Below are positions 11,180 to 24,100 of a stretch of DNA of 64,000 bases, piece by piece. The stretch's first letter is position 1. Each line of letters opens with the position of its first letter. Source of the DNA: Tetrahymena elliotti 4EA (lineage: Eukaryota; Ciliophora; Oligohymenophorea; Hymenostomatida; Tetrahymenidae); NCBI GenBank assembly GCA_000231825.2, contig JH720321.1:873602-937601 (forward strand), read 5' to 3'. Under the pieces are notes generated by a model. The model was given only the letters and a program-made list of their open reading frames with translations, was not told the DNA's origin and ran no database searches. Made by a program: the position numbers and the translations under genes.

Positions 11180-13761
11180 ATGCGCTATAATCCATAAAAT
11201 ATCTAGATGGTATAAACCCATAAAGCTCAAATAAATTACTAATTGAGATAGAGCTAAGCAAGCTAATTTACTAAGCAATTTCCTCCTACATAAAATCTCT
11301 AATTATCTGAATTATAAGCAGAATAGTTACCTTAAATGAATTATTCTTAGTCTGCAACATCTTAGTTAACTTAATCTCAAATCTCGCCTTCTAGATACGG
11401 TGTTAATTAATCTCCACTATAAAAATCACAAAACAATCTTCAAGCATAATTTATAAACAACGATTAATCAACAACTGGAAACGCCTCTTATTTACAATAA
11501 TAATAGTAATAATAAAATCAATATTCTCCACCAGTCAATAGTTAATTGCTTCAATATGACTTAATGAAAACTCCTTGGTAAGGATAAACTACATAAAATA
11601 ATACCATGCCACAAAATAATAATTAATAGTATTAAATGAGCTATAATGCTCCCCAATAAGCTGCTAACATATCAGATGATGATAAAGTAAATAAAATTTT
11701 ACTTGCAGGACCTATTGCTGGAAGATCAATGACTGATATTTGGGCTTTAGTCTTTTTAGTATTAAATTTTTTGTGTTTTATTGCAATTGGAATAGTCGGT
11801 TTTGCAACTTGCAAACCTTTTGATATTATTGATGAGTATAATAAAGCCAGTGGATAAAATTGTAATTCATTTATTTTTTTTTTAATATTTACAAAAAAAT
11901 AGTTTTTATTGAACTTTTTAATTAATTTATTAAATTTTAATTAGAGTTTTAATTTTCTAAGAAAAATAAATTTTTATGTAATAATCTACTATTTTAATCA
12001 AATAGAAATATCTATTACATTCAATATATCTGACTTTTTTAAAGGAATGCCTGCTGTTGCTGCTGCTTTTGGAGCTACTTTTACTATTGGGTAATTTTTT
12101 AGCATTTGAAATTAAAAATAAAGTATTTATTTATAAAGTTTAATACTGTAAATCATTTTGATGAGATTTACATATTGCATTTTAATTTCTCTATTAAGTC
12201 TCTGCTTAATCTTATTTGTTGCTATCGCAATTTTAGGATTTGTAATCAAATAGTAAAATTAATTTTCATAAAGTATTTAAGTTAATTTGCTTCATAATAA
12301 AAAGGATTTTTATTGGTGTGATCTTTATTATAGTATTTCTAGTTTACCTATTTTTCGCTTACAAATTATACAAAAAATTACCTGCTCTTGATAAAGTTGC
12401 TAAAGTAAACATTAAAATCCTTATCTAAACTTACACTTATTGATTTATTATTTATAATAAAAAGTTGTCCTACAAATTCACAGTTGAAATGGCTGGATAA
12501 TTCTGTTTAACCATAACCTTTTTATTTGTTTTCATTATTTGGTTTGTCTACTTTTTATTCTCTATACTCCATTTGGCCTCTAAATATACTGTTGTGAATA
12601 ATACTGTTGATATAGAACCTGCTTATAAGTCTCTTTTATTTACTATGACATTTAACTTCTTCTTTTTGTGCAATACCACCATGCAGTTTTACAAATTTTG
12701 CATCTCCGTAATTAATTATTTTTAGATATTGCAAATTCTTTCAAATAAATAATTTTACTATTTCTTAAAATAATTTCTATTTACAAAATTTAAAAAAATA
12801 TTTGGATACTTTTTGATGAAAAATAATAAAAGATCAAAAAATAATATTTACATTAATTAATTTTATTTAAAAATAAAATAACTTGACGAGTTTTTTTGAG
12901 ATAAAAAAATAAAATATTAATATTGAAAATAAAAATAATTTTCTTTGACTTAAATATTTTTTATATTTAAAAATTATTTAGTATATGTGCGCTTAGTGGT
13001 ACTTTGGTAGAGCAAATTAAGTAACTGTTGTTGAGTGTATTAAGATGGGTTTCAATCACCTTGGATCTTTCGCATTCCAAACTATTTTAATTATTTTACT
13101 TCACTATGTGATAACTTTGATAAAAAGTGTAGAAGATTCATTTAAAAATATTGGATGTTTTTGTGTCTCTACTTTGATTAGACGTTGTAGAAAGTCACTT
13201 GAAAAATTAATATCTTCATTGGCATTAATTAGAGTAAATTAAATTATTAGAAACAAAATTAAATGTTCTTATTTTTTATTATAGATTGCATTGACAGGAA
13301 ATAATTTCTGTGAAAGTTCCAGAGATATTTTAAAACAAATTATGCATGACCCTTTCTACTTCTTATTTGTAATATGGGGAGCTGACACTGTAAGCAGTAT
13401 TCTATCTTTCTTTACATTTATAAGTGGGTTTGCTCTTGGTGTCTATATTCTTATAGCTCTCAAAGTGGGTTCATTAGCTTTGGTTTTCGGAATCATAGTA
13501 AACATTAAATTTACTTTAAATTAAAATTAATAAATATTTTATCTAAAAAAGCTTGTTTATGTTATTACTATTCAAGTAAAAGACTTATTTGTTTAAAATT
13601 TCTAAATGGTCTTATACTCTATTGGGGCTTTCTATAATATGTGTGAACTCCTTTTCTAGAAAGACAGTAACTTAGTTAAAAATCAACATTTTTATGCAAT
13701 GAGAGATGAATTATAAACTGCATCCTCTTTAACTAATTTACAAGCAAAAGATATCTCATGA
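11180..13761 (+). CDS. Choline-transporter-like (SLC44/CTL) membrane protein
   Basis: Eight exons: 11180-11861, 12006-12090, 12166-12252, 12305-12404, 12465-12707, 12982-13233, 13285-13497 and 13552-13761 (TGA), in phase and encoding 623 residues. The first about 170 residues are Gln/Asn-rich and probably cytosolic. Then come several membrane helices, starting with D-I-W-A-L-V-F-L-V-L-N-F. Family landmarks are A-Q-W-Y-F-G-R, H-L-G-S-F-A-F and T-G-N-N-F-C-E-S-S-R (compare Y-G-T-N-F-C in CTL proteins). SLC44 proteins move choline-type substrates across plasma or organelle membranes. The last intron (13498-13551) is 54 bp with no in-frame stop, so it could be retained. The exact ends of exons 2 and 3 are the least certain. 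Confidence 0.88.
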
Positions 13762-14829
13762 TTAGCAACTTTTATTTATAAAATATAAATTAATTATGAT
13801 TAAATTATTTCTCCACTTTTTCCATATAATTATTACTAATCCAATATTTAAAACATTTGCTCTTAATTTATTTATTTTAGTTGTACAAAAATTTAATTTG
13901 AGTAATTACTCTTAAATGTTTGTTACTTAAATAATACAAAATAGTTGTAAGTTGTAAAAAAATTCAATTATTTTAAAAAACTAATTAAAAACCTTAAAAA
14001 AACTCAATTTTTTTTAAATAATTGCTATTAAAAAGTATTTATGTGTGCGTGTATATACTGTATTAACTCAGATTTATGCTTAAATTTTTCTCAAAATAAA
14101 CAAATTTTTTCCTCAATTAGTGTTTTGATGTAAGGATTTTTTGATAAAAAGGCAAAATTTAAAAAAAAATAGAAATCTCATTATATTTTAAAAAGATACT
14201 ATTCAGTGTTTAAGAAATAGTAATTTATTATTTTAGAATTTTATTTATAAAAAACTAAATTATTAATTTAAAAATTAGGTTATTAAAATGAATTTAGTTG
14301 TAAGTATTTAAAGATAGCTATGATTATATTAAGAAAAAAAATTTAAATTCAATAGAACTCAAATAAATTATAATTCTCAACTTAGATTCATCATATTTAT
14401 TATAAAATTGAATGATTAAAATGAAAATTTAGATAACTAAAATAAATTTAGTTGCTGTAAATTAAGGAGATAAATTAGAGCTTAAAGAAAATAAATTAAT
14501 GTAAAAAAGAAAAACTTACATTTTGTTAAAAATTAAAGAGTGATTAAAATTAAAAAGTAACTTTTATGTTGTAGAGATGGAAGAGAATAAAAAATTATTC
14601 AATACAAGTTTAGTGACTTAACTCTATTAAAAATATAGGGATGTAGGTTAAAGCTTTTTGAATTAATTACTGAGTTGAATATTGCTTTGCATGTTATTAG
14701 ATTTATAAATATAAATCTTATTTACAATTAATAATTTCAAGTGATAATTAATAATCATTAAAGAATAAATCAATCAAATAAATATTTAATATAATATTAA
14801 ATTCTACTTAACTTTAAGATAAATATGCT
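13762..14829. other. AT-rich intergenic DNA
   Basis: No gene recognised between the SLC44-like stop and the start of the cyclic-nucleotide-binding protein. The interval should contain the 3' end of the first and the promoter of the second. Confidence 0.55.
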
Positions 14830-17800
14830 ATGATTGAGGAAGGTTAAGATTTAAGAAAGTAAATCTTTAAACTTTAGGTTTAAAAGAATAAATTATTGCA
14901 TAAAAACTACTCAATGAACATCAGTGATAATAATCATTAAAGCTAAGGCAATGATTTACAAAATAAACAAATATATTCATTAGATGTTAATTAAGATTAA
15001 AAAGAATTGAATAAAGACATTCCAAGTTAAAACTAAATATAAGAAGAAGGCTCATAACATTTTAATCGTTCTAAAGTTAAGTCAATGACTATTTAGAGTG
15101 CAAGATTTTTATAGTAAGAAGATGAAATCAATTAAGGAAACGAGTAAAAGATCAAAACTTTAGGACAGGTCTACAGATAGAGTTCATTTTTAAGATCTGA
15201 TTCTTTATTTGATGATAATCTTTAATAAGATTAAAATTATTCTCCCAATGTATAGGAGTTTGATAAATAACCTTCAAGATAATATAAAAGAGCAAGAACT
15301 AAGGTTTTATAACGTATGACCTAGGGGGTTTTCAAGTTGCCTAATGAGCAAAACTCATAAAATTTAACTGATTAGGCTGATATAATAAAAAAAATTCGTA
15401 CTATCCTTGCAAAAGAGTCTAAAGAGCGTGATGAAAAAGAAATATAATTTTTATCTGATTGCTATGGAGAGAAAATAGATTTTTTCAAAGTAATATCATC
15501 TAGGTATGGGCTATCAGCTCTGAATAACTTATTCAAAGTTATGAAATATGAAATCTTTTAAAAGGGAGATAAAATATTTTAGATTGGAGATAAAGGTGAT
15601 AAATTATACATAATTCTTTCTGGCAAAGTAAAAGTTACCATTCTTAAGAAATAGACTGAAGACGTTTAGTCTAATTTGTAGGCTCTTCATAAGATGTCTA
15701 GTATTATGAATATGCCTCAAATTTCACCTAAAAGACAAAGTATGATAAGTCCTCCTTAAGGTTTAAATAAAAATAATAATCAATAACTCTCTATTGGCTA
15801 AATCAGTGAGTCTCTATAAAAAATACTAAGTTAAAATAGCACTTAAAGAAATAAAAGATCTTCTCAAATATTATTTAAATTAAGTGATTTCTAGCAGAAT
15901 TAGTTAAACATTTAAAAAAAGAGGCTGAGTAAGCTTATTCTTGAACCAAGAAATCTTTTGCAAAGTAGTATCTTAGAAAGTTATGATCCAAAAGATTATG
16001 AATAAGAATTAAAAAATAATTATAATGTTGTCAGAGAAATTGCTAAAGGAGAATCTTTTGGAGAAATTTCCATGAAAATACAATAAAACAATCAAAGAAA
16101 CACAACAGTCTTTGCTGATGAAAAGTGTGAACTGGCTGTTATATCTAGAAACGATTATTTGGAAATCATCAATCCCTTGCAAGAAGAAGATGTTGAAGAA
16201 AAGCTTGATTTTCTAAAAAATATTCCTTACTTTTAAAATTGGGATAGGCAAGATTTGAAGATTTTAAGTTTCTCTCTTGAGCTCTAAGAAGTAGCAAAGG
16301 GCTAGTTTTTATACAAAGAAGATGACGTTTCAAATGACTTGTACATGATATACAAAGGTAATAATAATTATAATTCTTTAAAAAATGAAATCTATCTTTA
16401 GATTTGATGAAAAATGTGTTATAATAATTTTCATTAATATTCCATAAATACATACTATTATATTCTTCAGAAATGTATATTAATACAAATAAAATAAAAG
16501 GAGAATTTAAGGTAACTAAATAGTGTTCAACAAAAATAAGTGAGGTACAAGATGTTGAATAAAGTAAGCAGGTCACATTAAAGGAAAAACTTTTGATTTG
16601 TGCTAGTCACAAATATGAAATTTTGGGTGAGGAGAGTGTATTGGGAATGAAAAAAAGAGATTTTTCTGCTCAGGCAAGCAGTTTTGATAGTTAAGTGTAT
16701 AAAATTAGCCATTATGATTTAGAAAATGTTTACAAAAATTTGACTGAAAATAGGGAAGATAATTATTTTAATTTGCTTGAGTCACTTATTCAAAAAAGAG
16801 AATGGAAATTAGAAAGATTTTCAGAACTTTTTTAAAAATTTCTTAAACAGAGAAAGTTGATGCATTCAAACACAATTAATTATGCAAGGCTTTCTGCTAT
16901 TCATTCTTCATCTTCAAGAAAAGCTGCTTCATCTTAAGGTGCATCTCCTAACAATCTGAAATTAAAAGCAACTCAAAATTAGTACTCAGCAAAATTAAAT
17001 TTCACTAATGCTTTTTAATCATTAGGAGAATATGCTAGATAAGCAGAATAAGATCAAGTTCAAGAAACTTCTAAATTTAGATCTATGAGCTAATCACAAG
17101 GTCTAAACAGTTCATCTCGTTAATAAACTTAAAGACAGATTAAAGTAACTCATAGATCTCAATCTTCATCTTCTTCAGAAGAAGATGACGATCATTAATA
17201 AAATTTTACTAACGCAATACAGCCCATTACTGCCAAAGAAGAGAATGATAGTAGTAATAGATTTCATGATATTTATGACTCAAATCAAAATTCTTTGATA
17301 ATACAAAAAATTTTTGACCCAGATAATTATTACAGAAGACTTCAACAAAAAATAAAAAAAGCAAATGACTCAAAATAAATAAAATATACACCATAAAAGT
17401 TAGATCACAATAAAATGTTGAATCTAGATTACACTCCCTAAAGTACAAGAAGAGAGAATAAGAATTAAGAGTAAAATAATTCCCCAAAAGTTAAATAGTT
17501 CAATAAATTTGCCTTGTCTCCTTTCAACAATGGGTTTAAGTAGTCTTAATAGAAAAATGATTAAGTGATATAAAACTCTAATGCTTAATTTGGTAAAATG
17601 AAGCTCAGTGAAGAAGATGAAAAAGCTCTAGATGAATATTATAAACTAAAAATCCTCCCTATAAGTGTTGTGTTTAGTAAAGCAGATGAATCTAATCAAA
17701 AAAGGATCTCATCCTGCAATGACCAAATGCTTGAAAGACTCAAATTATTGGGTATCGAAACTCCTAAAAAGAGCTAATTGAATAAAACATAAGAAGAATT

Positions 17801-18263
17801 TTCCCCTAAAAAAGGCTTTATAATTAAAAAAAGCGAATCAACTGGCTAGCTGCTCTAAAACTTAAATACACCATTTAATACAAAAGACAGTGAGTAATAT
17901 TTATTTTTAGGATTTGAACTATTTTACATTTATTTACATCTCTTTTTATTTTTAAATTTTCAAATAAAATTTTTTACAAATCAATAAAAAACTTCCATCT
18001 TCTTCTTTCAAAGCATTTTGTATTTTGTATGTCTAATTTTTATTTCTAAGAAATTATTTTAAATGGTCTTTCAAAATAAGAATGATAAATTAGAAATTAA
18101 TCATAATATTTAGATTTTTTTTGTACTTTCATCTACTAAAATCAATTCTTCAAATTTTTACGTTTTTCAAAGAAAAAATTTTTTTAAAGAGAATCTACTC
18201 CAACGAAAAAAAAGATTGAAAGCATTTGCAATATTTATAATATTCTAACCAAATTATAAATGA
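14830..18263 (+). CDS. Protein with two cyclic-nucleotide-binding domains, no kinase domain
   Basis: Exon 1 is 14830-16357; a 143-bp intron (GTAATA...AAAAG) leads to exon 2 from 16501; up to 1096 residues. A Gln/Asn-rich N-terminus precedes a first CNBD near residue 235 (G-D-K-I-F-Q-I-G-D-K-G-D-K-L-Y-I-I-L-S-G). After about 125 inserted residues come its cyclic-nucleotide cassette G-E-S-F-G-E-I-S and the partner Arg in N-Q-R-N-T-T-V. A second CNBD follows (Q-F-L-Y-K-E-D-D ... L-Y-M-I-Y-K-G, then G-E-E-S-V-L-G) with a weaker cassette. The rest is Ser/Gln/Lys-rich with an acidic S-S-S-S-E-E-D-D-D patch. It probably senses cAMP or cGMP. The C-terminus is uncertain: the frame stays open to TGA at 18261, but a donor at 17894 may start an intron before the low-complexity tail. 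Confidence 0.85.
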
Positions 18264-18713
18264 ATAATTTTCTATCGTTTCTGTTAGAATATATTATTTT
18301 AAAGAGTGTTTTCAATAAAAAAAAGTATATTATATTAAAAAGTAAATATTGGCACAAAATTCAAATAATGTACATGATTTTCAAAATGGATAAAATAGTT
18401 TATTTAATTTACAATGGTATATTAAACCCAAAAACAGGATAAAATACATTTGAAAAATGTCTGTTAAAGGAAAATATTATTTCTTGATTATAATCCCTTA
18501 ATAGCAAAGAATTATACTCAATAAATTTTAAAATTTGCTAAATGAAAATAGAAAATTTTAACTTGAAATATATTGAATTTTTTAAAAATGTAAAGCAATT
18601 TTATTTTTTATTAAAGTAGGTTAAATTCGAGACAAAGTTCTCTGTTTAAAGTCAGTTAATTTTAGTAAATATAAATTTAAGGAGGGTAATTAGATCAAAA
18701 TGCATATATTTAA
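18264..18713. other. AT-rich interval between two same-strand genes
   Basis: No coding signal beyond a short low-complexity frame. Either true intergenic DNA, or a long intron if the genes on both sides are one transcription unit. The downstream frame has a good ATG at 18714, so I treat them as separate. Confidence 0.45.
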
Positions 18714-20235
18714 ATGATAAGAGAAAAAAATGGATCTGCTTCTGAATAAAGAAAAAGTCTCATATACGCACCAAAAAATAATAGTAGCAGCTTATCTAAT
18801 ATCAAATATGGATAATAAAATTAAAAGGATGAAGGGTCATAAAAAACTGAAAAAAAGATGAATTTATATTCTAAAAATCAAGGAGAAAGGGTTAATAGAT
18901 TAAAAAAGGAAAAATAAGAACTTGAATAATACCAAAAGGAAAAATAATTTATCGATACCATGAAATCATATGCTAATGTTTATAAATTAGTTGAAATGAA
19001 TTACTTAGAATCACATTCTATCAAAGCTCATCAATTGATGCAAGAAACTATGGATGATATGAATCTTATTAAAAAATTTTCTTATCAAACTTACAAAAAA
19101 AACACATCTCTTAATCAATATGCGAGATAAGAATTTACAAATTAACTTCTTAAAAAATAGAAATAAGAAAATTTTGAAAAACTCAAAAAAAAAGGCATTA
19201 TTAATGAAAATGAAGTCAATATGGATGACTCTATTTAGCTTAATTAGCACTTGAAAAAAATTGCTGATCTGTAATAATAAATCTATGATAACATTGTAAA
19301 TAATTAAATCTCTTTTAATCTTTTGATAGAAATTTCTTTTTAAAATATAATTTATAATTTAGAATGATCCAACAGGCTCAAGGTAGAACAATTATAACTT
19401 TGGAGGGTTAAAAAAAAGAAAAGTAGGAGTATAACTTAGTGATTAGCTACATTTTCTTTAGTAAATGCCATAGCTTTAAATACAATAATCAAAAACAAAA
19501 TAAAGTATTACTGAAGAGTCACTGTCAGATTAATCTTAAGTAAAACTAGAAGAAAATAATTTTTCTTCTAAAAATGTCAGCTAAAGTGCATTAGAGAATT
19601 ATAATAAAGATGAAAATATATAGAAGAATACTAATCCTCAAACTCATAAATAATAACTTATTTAAATGAAAACAATGGGTGTGTTGGCTATGATGCAAAA
19701 GCAATACAAATAGACAATTGATTAACCGATTCAAAAAAATTTAGAAATATATAATTTAAAGAATAAATTCCAGAAAAGTGCTCAACTTAGATTATTTAAA
19801 TAGCTTAAATAGTCAGAATAAGATTCCAATAACAAAGGTCTGTCTATTTTTGATACAGCTAGCTAAACAAAAAAGAAAAATGAAATAAAAGACAAAATTA
19901 TTAAGTTTGAACCTTAAAAAAGTATGGAAGCTTTTGTTTAAAGAGGTTTTTAAAGATAATCCAACACTTAATATTTAAGTAACTTACTTTTTGGTTAAAT
20001 CAGCCATTCAAAAGATCATAAAGATACTGCTGATAATAATTCAAAACTTCCAAAAAATATATAATTTTCAAATTAAAGTATGAGCACTCTGAACTTAACA
20101 AATAATATTAATATTGTGAAACCTTATCAGCATATAAATAATTTAAAATAAAATCAATTTTCATAGTTTAATTCGGTATGGGACCAAAGTAAAAAGCAAT
20201 TACAGTTTTAAAGAATATTAAATTACAACCATTGA
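18714..20235 (+). CDS. Unrecognised Gln/Lys/Asn-rich coiled-coil protein
   Basis: Exon 1 18714-19295 and exon 2 19363-20235 (67-bp GTAAAT...TTTAG intron, phase 0) encode 484 residues ending in TGA. I do not recognise the family. The N-terminal third is polar; about residues 50-190 are heptad-like and rich in Lys, Glu and Gln (for example R-L-K-K-E-K-Q-E-L-E-Q and L-L-K-K-Q-K-Q-E-N-F), which suggests a coiled coil. The C-terminal half is Asn/Gln/Ser-rich and probably disordered. No signal peptide, membrane segment or enzymatic motif is visible. It lies 450 bp after the CNBD gene in the same orientation and could be its continuation; the independent ATG and the change in composition argue against that. 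Confidence 0.7.
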
Positions 20236-21167
20236 AATTCTGTCTTTGTTCAATCATAAATAAAAGTAATAAAAAATAACTAATCTATAATAAATATATA
20301 TATATATTAAAAATTTGTATAAATAATTTATCAATCTATTAAATATTTTGTAAATAAATTAATTGTTTCTCCTCAAAATAAATAAAAAGAGATTATTATT
20401 GTTGATTTTTTTGAAAATTAAAAAGACAAACCTTTTAAGGAAAACCTTGAAAAACTAACGAACAATAAGAATGAAACACTATTTTTTCCTAAAGCTCTAA
20501 AAAAACCCTTCTCTCAAATTTGTAAAAATTATTTAAAATTTGTTAAACTTTTTAAAAACTTAAAACTACATATTATTAAACTCAAAAATAAATTATGGTA
20601 ATTTCGTTAAAAAAAAATCAAAAACTCAATATATTAAGTATTCAAATTTTCATTAACAATATAAAAAATTATTTAAAATGTATTATTTTGTATTCTTCAA
20701 TATTGATCATAACAATAAGGAAATCAATTTTTTGTTTTCAAAAATAAAAAAATGATTAAATTTTTATTTAAAACAACCTAAAACACATTTATCTTATATT
20801 CTTATAATTCATTGGAATTATGAATAAGGAAATCAATTTTATTTTAATTTTCCTAAATTTAAGATCAATTTTACTGTATGTAAAATTGATTTATTATTAT
20901 TTGATTGATAACAGCTTTATTTAAATTAAGCTTTAAGATTGATTATTATCAATTAAATCTGATAGGTTTGAATTATTATTTTGATTTTTATTAAGAACGG
21001 CGGCAACAAAAATATTTGATAGCTAAGGTTTTAATTGTAATAAGAAAATATACAAAAGAAGATACTTTATATTATAAATCATAGGAATCAATACAATAAA
21101 ATTAAAACTAAAATTATCATTACTATTGTATAGCTAACCGTTAAATAAATCAATCAATTAAATAGGT
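20236..21167. other. AT-rich intergenic DNA
   Basis: Long A/T runs and a short TA repeat near 20294-20309. No gene seen. It should carry the promoter of the FHA/BRCT gene. Confidence 0.55.
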
Positions 21168-24100
21168 ATGAATATCTCTAATATTCAAAATAGAGTTAAG
21201 TGGGCTATTTTGGCAGTTTTTCAAAATCCATTAAAGAAATTAGTACCATCCAAATATTTCCTCTATGAAGGATTAAATACAATAGGTTCTGATGAAAATA
21301 AGTCAGATGTTGTTTTAGAAGTTGAAGGAGTTTCTCCTGTGCACGCAGAAATACAAATTACCAGCGACGGAGATGCTTATATTTAAGATTTAAATAGTAA
21401 GCAGGGTATTTTTAAAAAGGCCTCATTTAACCCAAATAAAAAAGTTCGACTTGAATAAAATCAAAGATTTAGCATAATCCCTGATCATGAGTTTTATATT
21501 GGAAAGTATAAGTGTTATGTAGTAGCCTTTGATGATGATTACAAAAAAGGCGAGGAAAGGAGATAAAGAGAAAGAGAGGAAATTAGTTTATCTTAAGTTT
21601 CTAATAAGAGTAAGAATTTATTTAAGCATTTATATGTATTTAATTATTATGAAAATAGAGTATAATATGAATGTGGAATTGGTTGAAACTGATTTAGATG
21701 ATAATGAAAATAACTTCGAATAAAATTTAAGCTAATCCAATCAGAAAAATGAAAAAAATAGTTAAAAGGTAAACTAATTTCTCTTTATTTTATGATAAAT
21801 GTTTAGTAAATTTATGCTTTATTATAAAATAAAGAAAGATAATTCTAATTTATATGAGAAAACACTTGAATTGACAGATTAAGAAGAACAATAAGAAGAA
21901 AACCTATTTTAAAATTAAAACAAATAATCTACAGATGATTATGAGAAAACTTTAGAGATTAAAAGTGAAGATGGAAATAATGAATAAGAAGCAAATTTAT
22001 TTAATTAAAAAGGGGGAGAGTATGATAAAACTTTAGAGCTTTCAGATTATGGAGATGAAAGAGAAGATGAAAAAAATTTATTTAAGAGTGATAATAAGCA
22101 AAGCAAATAGTAAAAAGCTGATATATAAGATAATATTTATGATAAAACTTTAGAGCTAAGTGATAAAAATAGTGATGAGGAGAATTAGGATTTATTTTAA
22201 AACAATAGTAAAAATAAAACAAACAGATAAATGGAATGCGAGAAAACATTAGAGCTTAGTGATGCAAGTGATAATGAGCAAGATAATGTTTTTAACACCA
22301 GAAACTCTCAAAAAAAATAAAATGATGCTAATTAGTATGACAAAACTTTAGAATTAAGTGATAAAAACTCAGAAGAAGAAAATGAAAATTTGTTTGAGAA
22401 GAAAAATACAAACTAAAAAAGCTCTAAAAAGTAAACAAATCAACAAATGTATGAAAAAACACTTGAGTTGAGTGATAAAGATTCAAGTGAACATGAAAAT
22501 AGTTTGTTCAACAATAACAATAATAAAAATAATGGTAAAATGGAGTGCGAAAAAACGCTTTAGCTCTCTGATGAAAGTGATAAGGAAGATTCAAATTTAT
22601 TCAAAAAATAAGTGAATTCAAATAATCAAGTTTAAACAACTTAAAGTTCATCTTTAATTAGTTAATCTTTGGGTTCTTAGCCATTTTCAGCTTCACAAGC
22701 AAATGTTTCAGAGAAGTAAAAAAGGATGGAAATATTAAAAAATAATATTAAAAAATCAGCTATTTCAGCAAGTTAACCAATTGAGTCAACTCAAAAAAAA
22801 TAAGACAATAAAAAGATGATAGATGAAAATGAATAATTTAATAAAGGAAATTAAAAATAAGATGATAAAAAGATGATACCTGAAGATGATGATAAAACTC
22901 CTGATTTATCTGAAGAGGAAAGGTCTTAAAAATAGAATGTTATGAGAAAAAGTTAAAATGATAATATAAAGGTTATTTCTCCTTAACCAAACTCCAAAAA
23001 TATTGAGCTTTAAGATACATTAGTTGATGAAGATTCTTTTAATGATGATGGATGGTTTGAGAATAGTACTTAGGAAAAAAGTAAAACAAATCAAATTAAA
23101 AATTCTCATTAAACTCTAGGAGCTACTCTAATCGATTCTCCTTAGAGCTAAAGTTAATCATAAGTATTGAAGTAAAATTTAAAAGCATCCCCACTCAGCC
23201 CCACTTTAGTAGATGATGATGTTAATAGTGTAAAATCAGCTGTAAGCAGCCAAAATAAAAATAATCACAAAAAACATAAAAGTCCTATATCTTTAAGTCC
23301 AACTTTTCTAGATGAAGAAGTTAATTTAAATCTTTTGTCAGTCTAAAATGAAAAAAAGAGGAAATTATCTTAATAATCTGGTTAATCAAAGTCTAATTCT
23401 AATTCAGAACTTTGTGCTACTATGGTAGATCCAACAGACTCTAAAAATGCAAGTCTTTAGCCAACACTGATAAACTCACCCAATCCAAAAGAAAATCAAG
23501 TTGAACTTTAAAACACTTTAATTGATTCTCCATAGAGCTAGCATGGAAACAAAGAAGATGGTAGCAAAGAAGAACTTATCAATAAAATTAAATAGCAAGA
23601 AGAAGAACTAAAAAAACTGAAAGAACAACTTTTAAGCCAAGGAAAATCCTAAAATAATTAAACTGATAAAAAAGCCTAAAATGAATCTAACAATAAAGCA
23701 CAAAAACAAAATAATTTGAACAATACTTTTGATTAAAATTATGTAATAAATGTACTTCCTACCTTAAGTGATAATAATTAAAAGAAATCAGATGACCAAT
23801 AAAAAAAGGCTAAAAATATTAATCTTGATAAAGTTGATAAATTTGATGATTTATTTGGAAATGATGATGAAGAAGATGAACTTAATAAAAAAGGTTCTTT
23901 TAATTAACTTTCTTCAAGAGAAAACAGTAGAACAGGAATGACATATAACTTAAAAAAAGAAGATAGTGAAACTGCAGCAGAAAATAGTAATTTTTCAGGA
24001 TAGTTTTAAGCCAATTAGTAAAGAATTGGAGTCATGAATAAAAAATTCCCTCTTCGCACTCTTACTATGTCTGATATGAAAAAATCTATATCTCCAATTT

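Noticed and set aside
16169..16576. A minus-strand open frame
   Set aside because: Lies antisense to the cyclic-nucleotide-binding exons and their intron. It is a shadow frame without protein features.
17227..17487. A minus-strand open frame rich in Phe, Leu and Tyr
   Set aside because: Antisense to the Gln/Lys-rich part of the cyclic-nucleotide-binding protein; composition is the mirror of that coding strand.
17894..17910. A 17-bp GT...AG interval that would create an early stop in the cyclic-nucleotide-binding gene
   Set aside because: Too short for a spliceosomal intron in this lineage; left as an uncertainty about the C-terminus instead.
20294..20309. A short TA dinucleotide repeat
   Set aside because: Only about eight units in AT-rich intergenic DNA; expected by chance and not informative.
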